Source: Candidatus Melainabacteria bacterium (GTDB lineage: Bacteria; Cyanobacteriota; Vampirovibrionia; Obscuribacterales; Obscuribacteraceae). Taken from it: a stretch of DNA of 37,715 nt. Location: NCBI GenBank assembly GCA_023250095.1, contig JAHFBI010000007.1, positions 1 through 37,715 on the forward strand, in the 5' to 3' direction. Each line of letters begins with the position of its first letter. Position 1 is the first letter of the stretch. Position numbers and translations under genes: made by a program. Under the pieces are notes generated by a model that searched no databases, was not told where the DNA came from, and saw nothing but the letters and a program-made list of their open reading frames with translations. Below are positions 1 to 8,029 of the stretch, in pieces.

Positions 1-145
1 CAAAAGCGTGAGCCCAGAGTATAAAGCCACTCACCGGACCGGCAATAAGATAAATCAAGAGCAAAAGGAAGAGCACTTCTGCCACTGATTCCGAGTCGAC
101 AGGCAAACGCCCTTGTGAAGCCCTGCTTTGTCCGGGGGACGGCAC
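1..145 (-). CDS. Partial membrane protein downstream of mreB, unidentified
   Basis: The first 48 codons of a gene run off the left edge of the window. The start is a GTG at 145, with GGGAGG six bases upstream (152-157) in the short gap after the mreB stop, so it is very likely co-transcribed with mreB. The visible protein has a polar N-terminus of about 20 residues and then a strongly hydrophobic segment from about residue 24 to 45 (LFLLLLIYLIAG core), a probable membrane helix. The position after mreB invites a guess of mreC, but nothing in these residues identifies it, so I leave it unnamed. Confidence 0.6.
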   Translation of the reverse strand, partial: MPSPGQSRASQGRLPVDSESVAEVLFLLLLIYLIAGPVSGFILWAHAF

Positions 146-157
146 GAAAAACCTCCC

Positions 158-1201
158 TCAGGCTTCGTACAGGGATTGCTCCAGAACCCGGCGGTAGGAT
201 GGATCCGTCAGCATCTTGCCTGTGCCTATGGCCACGCAGGAGAGGGGATCTTCGGCGATAAAGACCGGCACTTCCGTTTCGTTGGAGATCAGTTCGTCAA
301 GTCCCTGCAAGAGAGCGCCGCCGCCTGAAAGCACTATGCCGCGATTGTAAATGTCCGCCGCCAGCTCAGGAGGAGTTCTCTCCAGGGTGCGTTTTATCGC
401 TTCGACTATGGCTGAAAGTGGTTCGGCGAGGGCTTCGCGCACTTCTCCTCGGCTGATGGTCACCGTGCGCGGCAGCCCATTAATGAGATTCAATCCCCGC
501 ACATCATACTTGTCATTGTCCTGCGTCTTGTAGGCCGATCCCAGACGGAACTTGATTTCCTCTGCTGTCCTTTCACCCGTGGCCAGGCTGTGGACTTTCT
601 TCATGTAATGGATGATGGCTTCGTTGAGCTCGTCGCCTGCGACGCGGATGGATTCGTTGACGACTATACCGCAGAGGCTGATGACGGCCACTTCCGTGGT
701 ACCGCCGCCAATATCAACGATCATCGAGCCGGTCGGCTCGGTAACCGGCAGTGAGGCACCGATGGCCGCGGCCATCGGCTCTTCAGGCAGATAGGTCTGC
801 CCGGCTCCGGCGTTGTAGGCCGCGTCGCGTACGGCTCGCCGTTCTACACCTGTTACGCCGGAAGGCACGCCTATTGCGATATCTGGCTTCATGAAGCTTC
901 TGGGACCGACCACGCGCTCGATGAATTTTTCCAGCATCAGCCGAGCATACTTGAAATCGGCGATGACTCCGTCGCGCAAGGGGCGTGTAGCTTTGATGCC
1001 CTGAGGGGTGCGCCCGATCATGGCTCTGGCTTCTTCACCGACTGCAAGCACGGTCTTGGTCTCATCGTCGACAGCCACGACTGAGGGCTCTCTCAGCACT
1101 ATGCCGCGGTTATCCAGATAAATCAGGGTATTCGCCGTGCCCAGGTCGATGCCGATCTCCTGACAAAAGTATTTTTTGAGAAAGGACACAGCAAACTCCA
1201 C
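158..1201 (-). CDS. mreB: Rod shape-determining protein MreB (bacterial actin)
   Basis: MreB is an actin-fold ATPase that forms membrane-bound filaments and directs side-wall peptidoglycan synthesis. The protein is 347 residues, normal for the family. Phosphate-1 loop GIDLGTANT is at about residues 17-25, phosphate-2 loop DIGGGTTE at 163-170 and the adenosine motif GIVLSGGGALLQG at 288-300. The first residues (MEFAVSFLKKYF) are hydrophobic and basic, consistent with an amphipathic membrane-binding helix. The start at 1201 is GTG with little Shine-Dalgarno signal. A second in-frame GTG at 1189 has GGAG six bases upstream and would trim four residues. The gene follows the Hfq-like gene by 63 bp on the same strand and is followed by a membrane protein gene. 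Identification is secure; the exact start is not. Confidence 0.97.
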   Translation of the reverse strand: MEFAVSFLKKYFCQEIGIDLGTANTLIYLDNRGIVLREPSVVAVDDETKTVLAVGEEARAMIGRTPQGIKATRPLRDGVIADFKYARLMLEKFIERVVGPRSFMKPDIAIGVPSGVTGVERRAVRDAAYNAGAGQTYLPEEPMAAAIGASLPVTEPTGSMIVDIGGGTTEVAVISLCGIVVNESIRVAGDELNEAIIHYMKKVHSLATGERTAEEIKFRLGSAYKTQDNDKYDVRGLNLINGLPRTVTISRGEVREALAEPLSAIVEAIKRTLERTPPELAADIYNRGIVLSGGGALLQGLDELISNETEVPVFIAEDPLSCVAIGTGKMLTDPSYRRVLEQSLYEA

Positions 1202-1264
1202 GCTTACCAGAGGAACGTATATCAGGGGAACAGGATACTTACCCCCGGCTAAAGTCTAGCACGT

Positions 1265-1696
1265 TCAGTCTGAGCGTTGCGTTTTCTCCAGCTCTTCGAT
1301 GCCGCGCAGTTGAGCCTCCATATCGTCGCCGCTTGCTTGACCGCCATCTGCTGACCCGACGACGAAGGGCTTTTGCGGTGGTGTCACTTCAGAAGGAGGC
1401 GGCACTGCACTTGTTTCCGGCAGGCTTGTGGCAGTTTTTGCTTGCCTGGCGAGGCTTTCCGAGTTGTTGCTGGCGCTTGTGCCATGTGGACGGTAACCCA
1501 GGACAGCCAGGCGCAGAATTGTAAATGGTTCTTCACCCTCTCGCTCGAGCGAAAAGGCCTGTTCGTCGAACCAGCGAAGTCTGCCCACTACGGTATTCCC
1601 ATTGGCTAGAAGAAACTCCAGGGAGATCCCGTTGCGGATGTAACGTTGCAGTTCGGCAATGCTCGGTCCCCGGTTGTCGTGTCCACCTACCGTCAT
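1265..1696 (-). CDS. hfq: Cyanobacterial-type Hfq/Sm-like protein with C-terminal extension
   Basis: About residues 10-70 match the Sm-like fold as seen in cyanobacterial Hfq: GPSIAELQRYIRNG, then an EFLLANG strand, VVGRLRWFD and an ILRLAVLGYRP end. This resembles the cyanobacterial pattern of PS-x-RQ-x-Q, V-E-I-K-L-L-T-G and A-I-A-Y. In cyanobacteria this Hfq is divergent, and its known role is with the type IV pilus ATPase PilB rather than classic sRNA pairing; whether that holds here is unknown. After the core comes a Pro/Ser/Thr-rich, low-complexity tail of about 70 residues ending in acidic and charged residues. I start at the ATG at 1696, which has AAGGAAGG nine bases upstream. A GTG at 1771 would add 25 residues but lies inside a candidate promoter. 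The gene is followed by mreB. Confidence 0.72.
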   Translation of the reverse strand: MTVGGHDNRGPSIAELQRYIRNGISLEFLLANGNTVVGRLRWFDEQAFSLEREGEEPFTILRLAVLGYRPHGTSASNNSESLARQAKTATSLPETSAVPPPSEVTPPQKPFVVGSADGGQASGDDMEAQLRGIEELEKTQRSD

Positions 1697-1757
1697 GCTT
1701 GCTGGCCTTCCTTGCTTCCGAATTTGGGCGTCCGCTTTACTATCAGATAACACATAC

Positions 1758-1787
1758 AGGGTACTTAGCACCAGGCCATTGTGTCAA
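1758..1787 (-). promoter_or_regulatory. Candidate promoter for hfq-mreB
   Basis: On the minus strand a perfect -35 hexamer TTGACA (1782-1787) is followed after 18 bases by TACCCT (1758-1763), a poor -10. Transcription would begin near 1750, between the candidate GTG at 1771 and the ATG at 1696, which supports the shorter Hfq start. The weak -10 keeps confidence low. Confidence 0.3.
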
Positions 1788-1976
1788 ATCGAGATATGGC
1801 GTGTAAGTAATTTGCCAGCGCCTGCCTCCGGCGAACCTATCTGGCTGTGCCGGGTATGGTTCAGGCTTTTCGCAGGGCTCATGCCGCGGTTGCTGGCTTC
1901 GGACTTCAAAGAAGAGGATAGTCCAGGGCTGCCGGCAGCCGGACCTTTCTTGCTTGACTGGCTTCAGGTATTGCGG

Positions 1977-2837
1977 CTATTTCTTCTCATAGGTATAAAA
2001 GCCGCGCCCTGTCTTGCGTCCCAGGTGTCCGGCCTCAACCAGCTGCCGGATGAGGGGACAGGCGCGGTATTTGGGATCGCCAAAGCCCTGGTAAAGGGTT
2101 TCCATTATGTGCAGGCAGATGTCCAGTCCAACAAAGTCCGCCAGAGCCAGGGGACCCATGGGGTGGTTGTAACCCAGAGTCATACCAGTGTCGATTTGCT
2201 CGGCAGTGGACAGTCCTTCCATGAGTGCGAAGGCCGCTTCGTTAATGAGCACGAATCCCAGGCGCGTAGTGATGAATCCTGGCATGTCTCTGGAGTTTAT
2301 GACAGTTTTGCCAAGCGCTTCTCCGAGACTGCGGATTTTTTCCAGGGTTTCTGCCGAGGTATCGAGTCCGGCAATAAGTTCGAGCAATTTCATGATGTGC
2401 GCCGGCGAGAAAAAGTGCATACCGATAAATCTGTCGGTGCGTCCAGTGGCTGCCGCGAGTTTGGTGATTGATAGAGAAGATGTGTTGGAGGCGAAGATTG
2501 CCTTGTCAGGACAAATCTGGTCCAAGTGGGCAAACAACTCCTGCTTAAGTTTCATGTCTTCGGCAATGGCTTCGATGACAAGATCGGCGGCAGAGGCTTC
2601 CCTCCTGTCATCGCTATAGCGGATGCGCCCTTTCAGGGCTTGCAGTTTATCGGCAGTGATGAAGCCCTTGTCGAGCGAACTTTTCCCCATCCTGTCTACG
2701 GTAGCCTGGGCTTTCTGGAGCGATTCGGGGTAAATGTCGTAAAGCGTTACTGATGCGTCAGTTTTGGAAGCAATCAGATAGCCGATGGCAGAGCCCATGA
2801 AGCCGGCCCCGGGGATGAAAACGTTTGTGAAAGTCAT
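1977..2837 (-). CDS. hbd: 3-hydroxyacyl-CoA (3-hydroxybutyryl-CoA) dehydrogenase
   Basis: This NAD(P)-dependent enzyme interconverts 3-hydroxyacyl-CoA and 3-oxoacyl-CoA in fatty-acid oxidation, butyrate or polyhydroxyalkanoate-type metabolism. From the ATG at 2837 the protein is 286 residues, the usual size of the stand-alone enzyme. The Rossmann motif GAGFMGSAIG is at residues 10-19, ASNTSSLSIT follows the nucleotide-binding domain, and HFFSPAHIMKLLEL carries the catalytic His. The C-terminal domain has the typical NHPMGPLALADFVGLD and the GRKTGRGFYTY end. An upstream in-frame start at 2897 would add 20 residues with no family counterpart, so I prefer 2837. The substrate chain length cannot be read from sequence. 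The gene is divergent from the biotin carboxylase gene. Confidence 0.9.
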   Translation of the reverse strand: MTFTNVFIPGAGFMGSAIGYLIASKTDASVTLYDIYPESLQKAQATVDRMGKSSLDKGFITADKLQALKGRIRYSDDRREASAADLVIEAIAEDMKLKQELFAHLDQICPDKAIFASNTSSLSITKLAAATGRTDRFIGMHFFSPAHIMKLLELIAGLDTSAETLEKIRSLGEALGKTVINSRDMPGFITTRLGFVLINEAAFALMEGLSTAEQIDTGMTLGYNHPMGPLALADFVGLDICLHIMETLYQGFGDPKYRACPLIRQLVEAGHLGRKTGRGFYTYEKK

Positions 2838-3010
2838 TGCCTGTAGTCTCTTGGTAACCGTTTCCTGTCTCTGGCAGGAACGGGGACATCCTACCACTTC
2901 CCTGTCACGGTCTTAATTTCAATCTAATTTGAATGTATTCAAGCAAGAATGCTGGTAGCTTGAACACGCTTAGGTCGTTGACTCCATCTAAAGTTTGAGC
3001 GAATTGCCAA

Positions 3011-4873
3011 ATGTTTCAAAAAATTCTTGTAGCCAACCGCGGCGAGATTGCCGTGCGCGTCCTCAGAGCCTGTCAGGAGCTGGCAGTCAAAACTGCAGTT
3101 GTCTTTTCAGAAGCGGACCGCCATGGCAGGCATGTCGCTCTTGCCGATGAGAGCTGGCTGCTTCAAGGACAGCCTGGCAAGGTCTATCTAGATATCGCCC
3201 AGATTATTGAATTGGCTCGACGCTCAGGCGCCGAGGCCATCCATCCTGGGTATGGTTTTCTGGCTGAGAATCCCGAATTTGCCCAAGCTTGCCGGGAAGC
3301 CGGAATCGTTTTTATCGGACCGGAGCCTGAGGTCATTGCTCGGATGGGCAGCAAGGTTGAGTCTCGTCGCGTCATGGAGGGTGGCGGCGTGCCCGTTGTA
3401 CCTGGCACCACTGAACCTGTGACGGATGTCGCCGCCATCAAGGAACTTGGTATCAGATACGGTTACCCACTGGCCATCAAGGCGAGTGCCGGAGGCGGCG
3501 GGCGCGGACTGAGACTTGTGCGCAGCGAACAAGACATCGAGCAGGCTCTGTCCGGAGCCCAGCGGGAAGGGCAGAGCTATTTCGGCTGTGGCGAAGTCTA
3601 TGTGGAGAAGTATCTGGATGCACCGCGTCACATTGAAGTGCAGATTCTTGCCGACAATTATGGCAATGTGATCCATCTGGGCGAACGTGATTGCTCCAGC
3701 CAGCGTCGCCACCAGAAGTTGCTCGAGGAGAGCCCGGCTCCAAATCTCGATCCCTTGCTGCGCGAGCGCTTGCTGGCGGCAGCCGTCCAGGGCGTCAAGC
3801 ATATTGGCTACAGCTCGGCCGGCACGGTCGAATGTCTTGTCTCGGGCAATGATTTCTACTTTCTCGAGATGAATACGCGAGTGCAAGTGGAGCACCCGGT
3901 AACGGAATTTGTGACCGGCGTCGACATCGTTAAAGAACAGATCCGCATAGCCTCCGGCTTGCCGCTGTCTCTCAAGCAGTCAGACATTGTCTTTCGCGGA
4001 CATTCTCTGGAGTGCCGGATAAATGCCGAAGATCCCTTCAAGAATTTTATGCCGTCTCCGGGCACCATAACTTGCTATCAGGAGCCAGGCTTGCCCTGGG
4101 TGCGCATCGACAGCGCCTGCTATTCCGGCTATCAAGTCTTGCCTTTCTATGATTCACTTCTAGCCAAGGTCGTCGCCTGGGGATGGACGCGTGAGGAGGC
4201 GATCGAGCGCATGAAACTTGCGCTCAAAGAATTCAGGATTGAAGGAGTCGCCACAACGATTCCTTTCCATCAAGCTATCCTCAATGATCCTTCATTTCTG
4301 GCGGGCAGGATTTCTACCGGTTTTGTCGAAAGCGAATTCAAGAAAGTTTTCGCCAGGTCTCAAAAGGCTCCTGAGGGAGGTGGCGATGCCATGTTGCGAT
4401 CGGCAGCCATTGCCGAGGGCGCAGAGGCATCTGTGCTCGGGCAGTTGCCCGCCGTCGTAAGGCAAGAGCCGCGGGCCTTTGAAGTGGAGGTCAACCAGAA
4501 GCTCTTCAAAGTTTCCGTCACCGAAATCCACGCAGGCTCTCCGGAGTTTGTCGCCAACGACAATCGGTCCAGGGGAGCTCTTGAGGGCGAAAGACACAGA
4601 GGTTCAGTACTCCCTGCTCGTCGAAGAATAGCTCCGTCCAGACGTTCTGCCAGCCAGACCGGTGAAATCCGTTCGTCCATGCATGGATTGGTTAAAGAAA
4701 TACTTGTGAAAGAAGGCGATCGTGTGACTGCCGGACAGAAACTTCTAATATTCGAAGCCATGAAAATGGAGTCAGAAATAGTCGCTCAGTGCGATGGCAA
4801 GATAGAGGTGTTGAAGGTCAAAGCTGGCGAGACTGTTGAGGCAGGTCAGGTGATGATTGTGCTTGGAGAGTGA
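3011..4873 (+). CDS. accC: Biotin carboxylase fused to biotin carboxyl carrier domain
   Basis: This is the alpha subunit of an acyl-CoA carboxylase (acetyl- or propionyl-CoA type), or possibly of pyruvate carboxylase. Residues 1 to about 445 form biotin carboxylase: ILVANRGEIA at 5-14, glycine-rich ATP-grasp loop GGGGRG at 161-166, ERDCSSQRRHQK at 225-236 and EMNTRVQVEHPVTE at 286-299. A less conserved stretch of about 100 residues follows, containing a BT-like strand (FEVEVNQKLFKVSV). The last 70 residues are a biotinyl domain with EAMKM at 582-586, so Lys585 is the biotinylation site. At 620 residues it is longer than free-standing AccC (about 450) because of this fusion. No carboxyltransferase gene is in the window. 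The ispF gene follows after 3 bp. Confidence 0.93.
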   Translation: MFQKILVANRGEIAVRVLRACQELAVKTAVVFSEADRHGRHVALADESWLLQGQPGKVYLDIAQIIELARRSGAEAIHPGYGFLAENPEFAQACREAGIVFIGPEPEVIARMGSKVESRRVMEGGGVPVVPGTTEPVTDVAAIKELGIRYGYPLAIKASAGGGGRGLRLVRSEQDIEQALSGAQREGQSYFGCGEVYVEKYLDAPRHIEVQILADNYGNVIHLGERDCSSQRRHQKLLEESPAPNLDPLLRERLLAAAVQGVKHIGYSSAGTVECLVSGNDFYFLEMNTRVQVEHPVTEFVTGVDIVKEQIRIASGLPLSLKQSDIVFRGHSLECRINAEDPFKNFMPSPGTITCYQEPGLPWVRIDSACYSGYQVLPFYDSLLAKVVAWGWTREEAIERMKLALKEFRIEGVATTIPFHQAILNDPSFLAGRISTGFVESEFKKVFARSQKAPEGGGDAMLRSAAIAEGAEASVLGQLPAVVRQEPRAFEVEVNQKLFKVSVTEIHAGSPEFVANDNRSRGALEGERHRGSVLPARRRIAPSRRSASQTGEIRSSMHGLVKEILVKEGDRVTAGQKLLIFEAMKMESEIVAQCDGKIEVLKVKAGETVEAGQVMIVLGE

Positions 4874-4876
4874 TTC

Positions 4877-5344
4877 ATGCGTGTTGGCAATGGCTTTGAC
4901 GTACACAGACTCGTGGTTGGGCGTCCGCTAATACTGGGCGGGGTACATATCCCCTTTGAAATGGGACTGGAAGGGCATTCGGACGGCGATGCGCTCTGCC
5001 ACGCAATTGCCGATGCTATCCTCGGAGCATGTGCTCTGGGAGATATTGGGCAGTGGTTTCCCCCGGATGACTCTCTCTATGAGGGCGCCAATAGTCTCGA
5101 GCTACTGAAGACTGTCGTTAAATCTGCTAAAGAACGTGGCTTCCAGCTGGGAAATATAGATAGCGTGATCATTTGTGAACGCCCGAAACTCTCGCCTCAT
5201 TTTGCATCTGTCCGCAAATCCTTGTCCGAGGCCACCGGACTCGGGCAGGACCGGGTTAGCGTAAAAGCCAGAACGACAGAAGGGCTCGGTGCTATCGGTC
5301 AGGGCGAGGCTGTAGCTGTTGAGGCTGTTGTATTGATTGAGTAG
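4877..5344 (+). CDS. ispF: 2-C-methyl-D-erythritol 2,4-cyclodiphosphate synthase
   Basis: IspF converts CDP-methylerythritol 2-phosphate to methylerythritol cyclodiphosphate with release of CMP, in the MEP route to isoprenoids. The protein has 155 residues, typical of the family. Metal ligands are visible as D8 and H10 in GFDVHRL and H42 after the GHSDGDALCHAIADA motif (33-46). The C-terminal KARTTEGLGAIGQGEA motif is also present. GGAGAG overlaps the end of accC and serves as the ribosome site, so the two genes are probably co-transcribed. It shows that the organism makes isoprenoids by the MEP pathway. Confidence 0.97.
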   Translation: MRVGNGFDVHRLVVGRPLILGGVHIPFEMGLEGHSDGDALCHAIADAILGACALGDIGQWFPPDDSLYEGANSLELLKTVVKSAKERGFQLGNIDSVIICERPKLSPHFASVRKSLSEATGLGQDRVSVKARTTEGLGAIGQGEAVAVEAVVLIE

Positions 5345-5506
5345 CCCGTTGTCAGGGTATGGTTTGTAGATTCGGGGTGGTAGGATCTTCAGGGTTCTGC
5401 CGAGTTATTGTTTGTATTAGTTTTTTTGCAGGCAAGGTTAGCATCACCCATGGTGCCCGGCAACTTGCAAGGTGAGAGCAATCAGAGGAAGATGCGGTAA
5501 GTCATA

Positions 5507-6772
5507 ATGACGTTGATAGGCATTTTCCTGCTAAATACGCTTCTTGTCCTGATGTGGACAGGGCTGACGTTTTTATTTTTTGCCTATTTTCGAAGGTTGC
5601 AGGGGCGCAGCCTGCCTGACTCTGATTTGCCTTTTATCTCGGTGATTGTGCCGGCTCGCAACGAAGGTGGCAAGATCCGTCGCTGTCTGGAATCGCTGGC
5701 ACGGCAGAATTATCCAAATTATGAAGTAATCGCCGTCGATGATCGATCCGTCGATGATACAGGCGCGATTATTGCCGAAGTCGCCTCCAGATATCCCCAC
5801 GTGAAGTGCGTTAGAGGACAGGATACTCCACCTGGCTGGATTGGTAAGTGTAATGCTCTGGTCACAGCGCAGAAGCATGCTTCTGGCAAATGGTTTCTTT
5901 TCACCGATGCCGATACCTGTCATACGCCAGATTCGCTTCGCTATTCCGTTTCATATGCCCTGGCCAACAATGCTGAACTCATCTCATTCATGCCCGTGCA
6001 GGAGCTGGGGAGCTTTTGGGAAAAGGTTGTGATGCCGGTGTTGCTCGGGTCCTTTCTTTGTGGGGATCCGATGAACACGATCAACGATCGCACGAACGAT
6101 CGCGCTTATGCTTATGGGCAGTATATTCTCGTGCGCCGTGATGTCTATGAGTCTGTAGGCGGACACGAGGCTGTCCATGATCAGATTCTCGACGACATCA
6201 GCTTCGCGCGTGTCGTGAAAGGGCATGGCTATCACATCATGGCTGCCGACGGGCGCTTGCTCTATCGCGTGAGAATGTATACGAATCTCCAAACTCTCTG
6301 GCAGGGATGGACAAAGAATCTCTATGCCTTGATTGAGTGCAAGCTCCTTTATCTTTTGATTGTAATCTGTCTGATTAACACGGCTCTATGCGGACCTTTC
6401 GTACAAGCAGGGCTCGTGACTGGATGGTGGCTCAGGGGTGAAATCGCGCACGATCTTCCAACTCTGACAACTTTGACCGGCATACAGCTGGCGTTGCTTC
6501 TGGCATGGTACCGGCGCACTTCCCAACATTACATTGGTGTTGGTTTCCGGCACTTCTTTCTCTTGCCGTTCGGTTGCTTGACAGTGACTGTTCTTTATCT
6601 TCATTCTGCTTATCTAGTGCTTTCGGGGCACAAGGTCAGCTGGAAAGGACGTCGCTATACAGTGAACACATCCAAGTCTATCGAGCCAGAGGGGACTTGC
6701 TCTACCGGCTCTCAGCTGGAGCCTCTGGACAGCGCCTTTGTTCCGCTCACCCCGACTGATTCAGGCACTTAG
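5507..6772 (+). CDS. Membrane glycosyltransferase family 2 (HpnB/CrtQ-like)
   Basis: An inverting GT-A glycosyltransferase that probably acts at the inner face of the cytoplasmic membrane. An N-terminal hydrophobic helix (about 2-28) precedes the GT2 domain, which begins SVIVPARNEGGKI at about 45-57. The nucleotide-binding VDDRS is at 77-81, the metal-binding DAD at 134-136, an acidic LDDISFA stretch near 228-234 and QGWTKN near 266-271. Three further hydrophobic helices follow (about 280-300, 320-335 and 350-375). This arrangement resembles hopanoid-associated HpnB and carotenoid CrtQ-type enzymes, but no squalene or carotenoid gene is adjacent, so the acceptor is unknown. The start has GGTAAG six bases upstream. 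The 162-bp gap before it contains nothing else I recognise. Confidence 0.82.
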   Translation: MTLIGIFLLNTLLVLMWTGLTFLFFAYFRRLQGRSLPDSDLPFISVIVPARNEGGKIRRCLESLARQNYPNYEVIAVDDRSVDDTGAIIAEVASRYPHVKCVRGQDTPPGWIGKCNALVTAQKHASGKWFLFTDADTCHTPDSLRYSVSYALANNAELISFMPVQELGSFWEKVVMPVLLGSFLCGDPMNTINDRTNDRAYAYGQYILVRRDVYESVGGHEAVHDQILDDISFARVVKGHGYHIMAADGRLLYRVRMYTNLQTLWQGWTKNLYALIECKLLYLLIVICLINTALCGPFVQAGLVTGWWLRGEIAHDLPTLTTLTGIQLALLLAWYRRTSQHYIGVGFRHFFLLPFGCLTVTVLYLHSAYLVLSGHKVSWKGRRYTVNTSKSIEPEGTCSTGSQLEPLDSAFVPLTPTDSGT

Positions 6773-6850
6773 CTCAAGCTGACGGCGCGAGGGCTGACAA
6801 AGCTTGTTTGAGAGTGCGGGCGGATGTTCCTTTGAGCAGACCTGCCTGAA

Positions 6851-8008
6851 TTATCCCGGACGGGAGACATATTGCATCAGCTCAAGAAGTAAGGTGTCGA
6901 TCTCGGCAACTACTGCGCCAAGGTCGGAAAGCATTGCTGCTCTCGAGCTAAGCATATCGATGTTGACCTGCTGCCGCTGGGAACTGGCCGAGGCAAGCTG
7001 TTCCAGGGCTCGATGGAGGTTTGCCCGATTGCCTGGTGTCACGCGCCCAAGTTTTATCCAAGTGGAGAGCAAATGCTGGCGGCGTGTGAGCCCGTTTTTT
7101 GCTCCGGGAGGAACTGAGTTGAGGTAGGTCCACACTGTAGGTGGGAAGTCAGAGTCTGCATCAGGAGTGAAGTCGAAGAGCTTTGCCAGCATATTGGGAT
7201 CGCTCTCGAAAGAACGTTGCTCGCCGCGCTGCTGACGGAGAGCCAGAAGTGACAGCCCTGTCTGCAGTCCGCCCCCTATGATTTCTAGCATGTTGCCTGC
7301 GCTCTGGACAGGTTCTCTGGTCGAAAGCTGCAGCCCGCCGCCAGCGATTTCAGCAATTCCGCCGGAGGTGAAGTTTGCGATGCTGTTAATAAGGACTCTC
7401 TTGTCACGCCGGTCGGAAAGAAAGGAGGCAAGCTCATTAGTTTCGCAGATTTCTCGATTGATTGCCGCGCTGGCGCCTCTGACCTCCAGCATAGCCACAA
7501 TGATATTGTCCGTGAGCTGTTGCTTTATCGAGAGTTCCGCTAATTCAGAGGCGGCTTGCGCCCCTTTATTCGTTATTGCTCTGGATTCAGTAAGCTTGAG
7601 TATGAGCGGGAGGACGCCCATCTGGCGTACCAGTTCCTGGCAGGACGCCGACAAAGGCAGAGCCGCCGGGACAGCAGCCTCAGTCGGTATACTAGTTTTT
7701 GTCGTCGTCGGCGTGAGGACGCCAGGCTTCTTTGAGCTTTCCTCGCCGGAAGCGGACATGGTGCCACCGGCGGTGCCAGAGGGACAGGATATATGGGAGC
7801 TAGGACTGTTTGTAATGTGTGGCAGCTCTGCCGTGGGCAGCCTCGGGTGCCGGGAGAAGGCGTCATTGGGCAGGAGCAAGTTACCTGATGTGTTTTGTGT
7901 TTTTTGCGCTGCGACCGGACACGCAAGCGTACCAGACACCAAGAGTATCCAAACCATAGAAGCGACCTGCCAGGCTGGCTTACGCTTGTTTTTTATGCTC
8001 ACTTGCAA
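6851..8008 (-). CDS. Secreted protein of unknown function
   Basis: I do not recognise this 385-residue protein. The N-terminus is a clear signal peptide: basic residues (KNKRK), a hydrophobic core around residues 18-30 and a likely signal peptidase I site after VAA near residue 34. A Cys at about 30 does not sit in a good lipobox. Residues 35-115 are Pro/Ser/Thr-rich and low in complexity. The rest is probably helical, with two similar short glycine motifs (EIAGGGLQ and EIIGGGLQ) about 25 residues apart. The start is TTG with AGGAG seven bases upstream. It lies 21 bp after the M20 dipeptidase gene on the same strand, so the pair is probably one transcript; a joint role in using or remodelling extracellular peptides is only a guess. 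Confidence 0.75.
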   Translation of the reverse strand: MQVSIKNKRKPAWQVASMVWILLVSGTLACPVAAQKTQNTSGNLLLPNDAFSRHPRLPTAELPHITNSPSSHISCPSGTAGGTMSASGEESSKKPGVLTPTTTKTSIPTEAAVPAALPLSASCQELVRQMGVLPLILKLTESRAITNKGAQAASELAELSIKQQLTDNIIVAMLEVRGASAAINREICETNELASFLSDRRDKRVLINSIANFTSGGIAEIAGGGLQLSTREPVQSAGNMLEIIGGGLQTGLSLLALRQQRGEQRSFESDPNMLAKLFDFTPDADSDFPPTVWTYLNSVPPGAKNGLTRRQHLLSTWIKLGRVTPGNRANLHRALEQLASASSQRQQVNIDMLSSRAAMLSDLGAVVAEIDTLLLELMQYVSRPG

Positions 8009-8029
8009 TTTCGTGCTCCTGCCAGCTGG

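Noticed and set aside
1659-2471. 270-residue open frame on the plus strand
   Set aside because: It runs antisense through the dehydrogenase gene and shows no family motif; the minus-strand gene explains the region fully.
3224-3895. 223-residue open frame antisense to accC
   Set aside because: Shadow of the highly conserved biotin carboxylase domain on the other strand.
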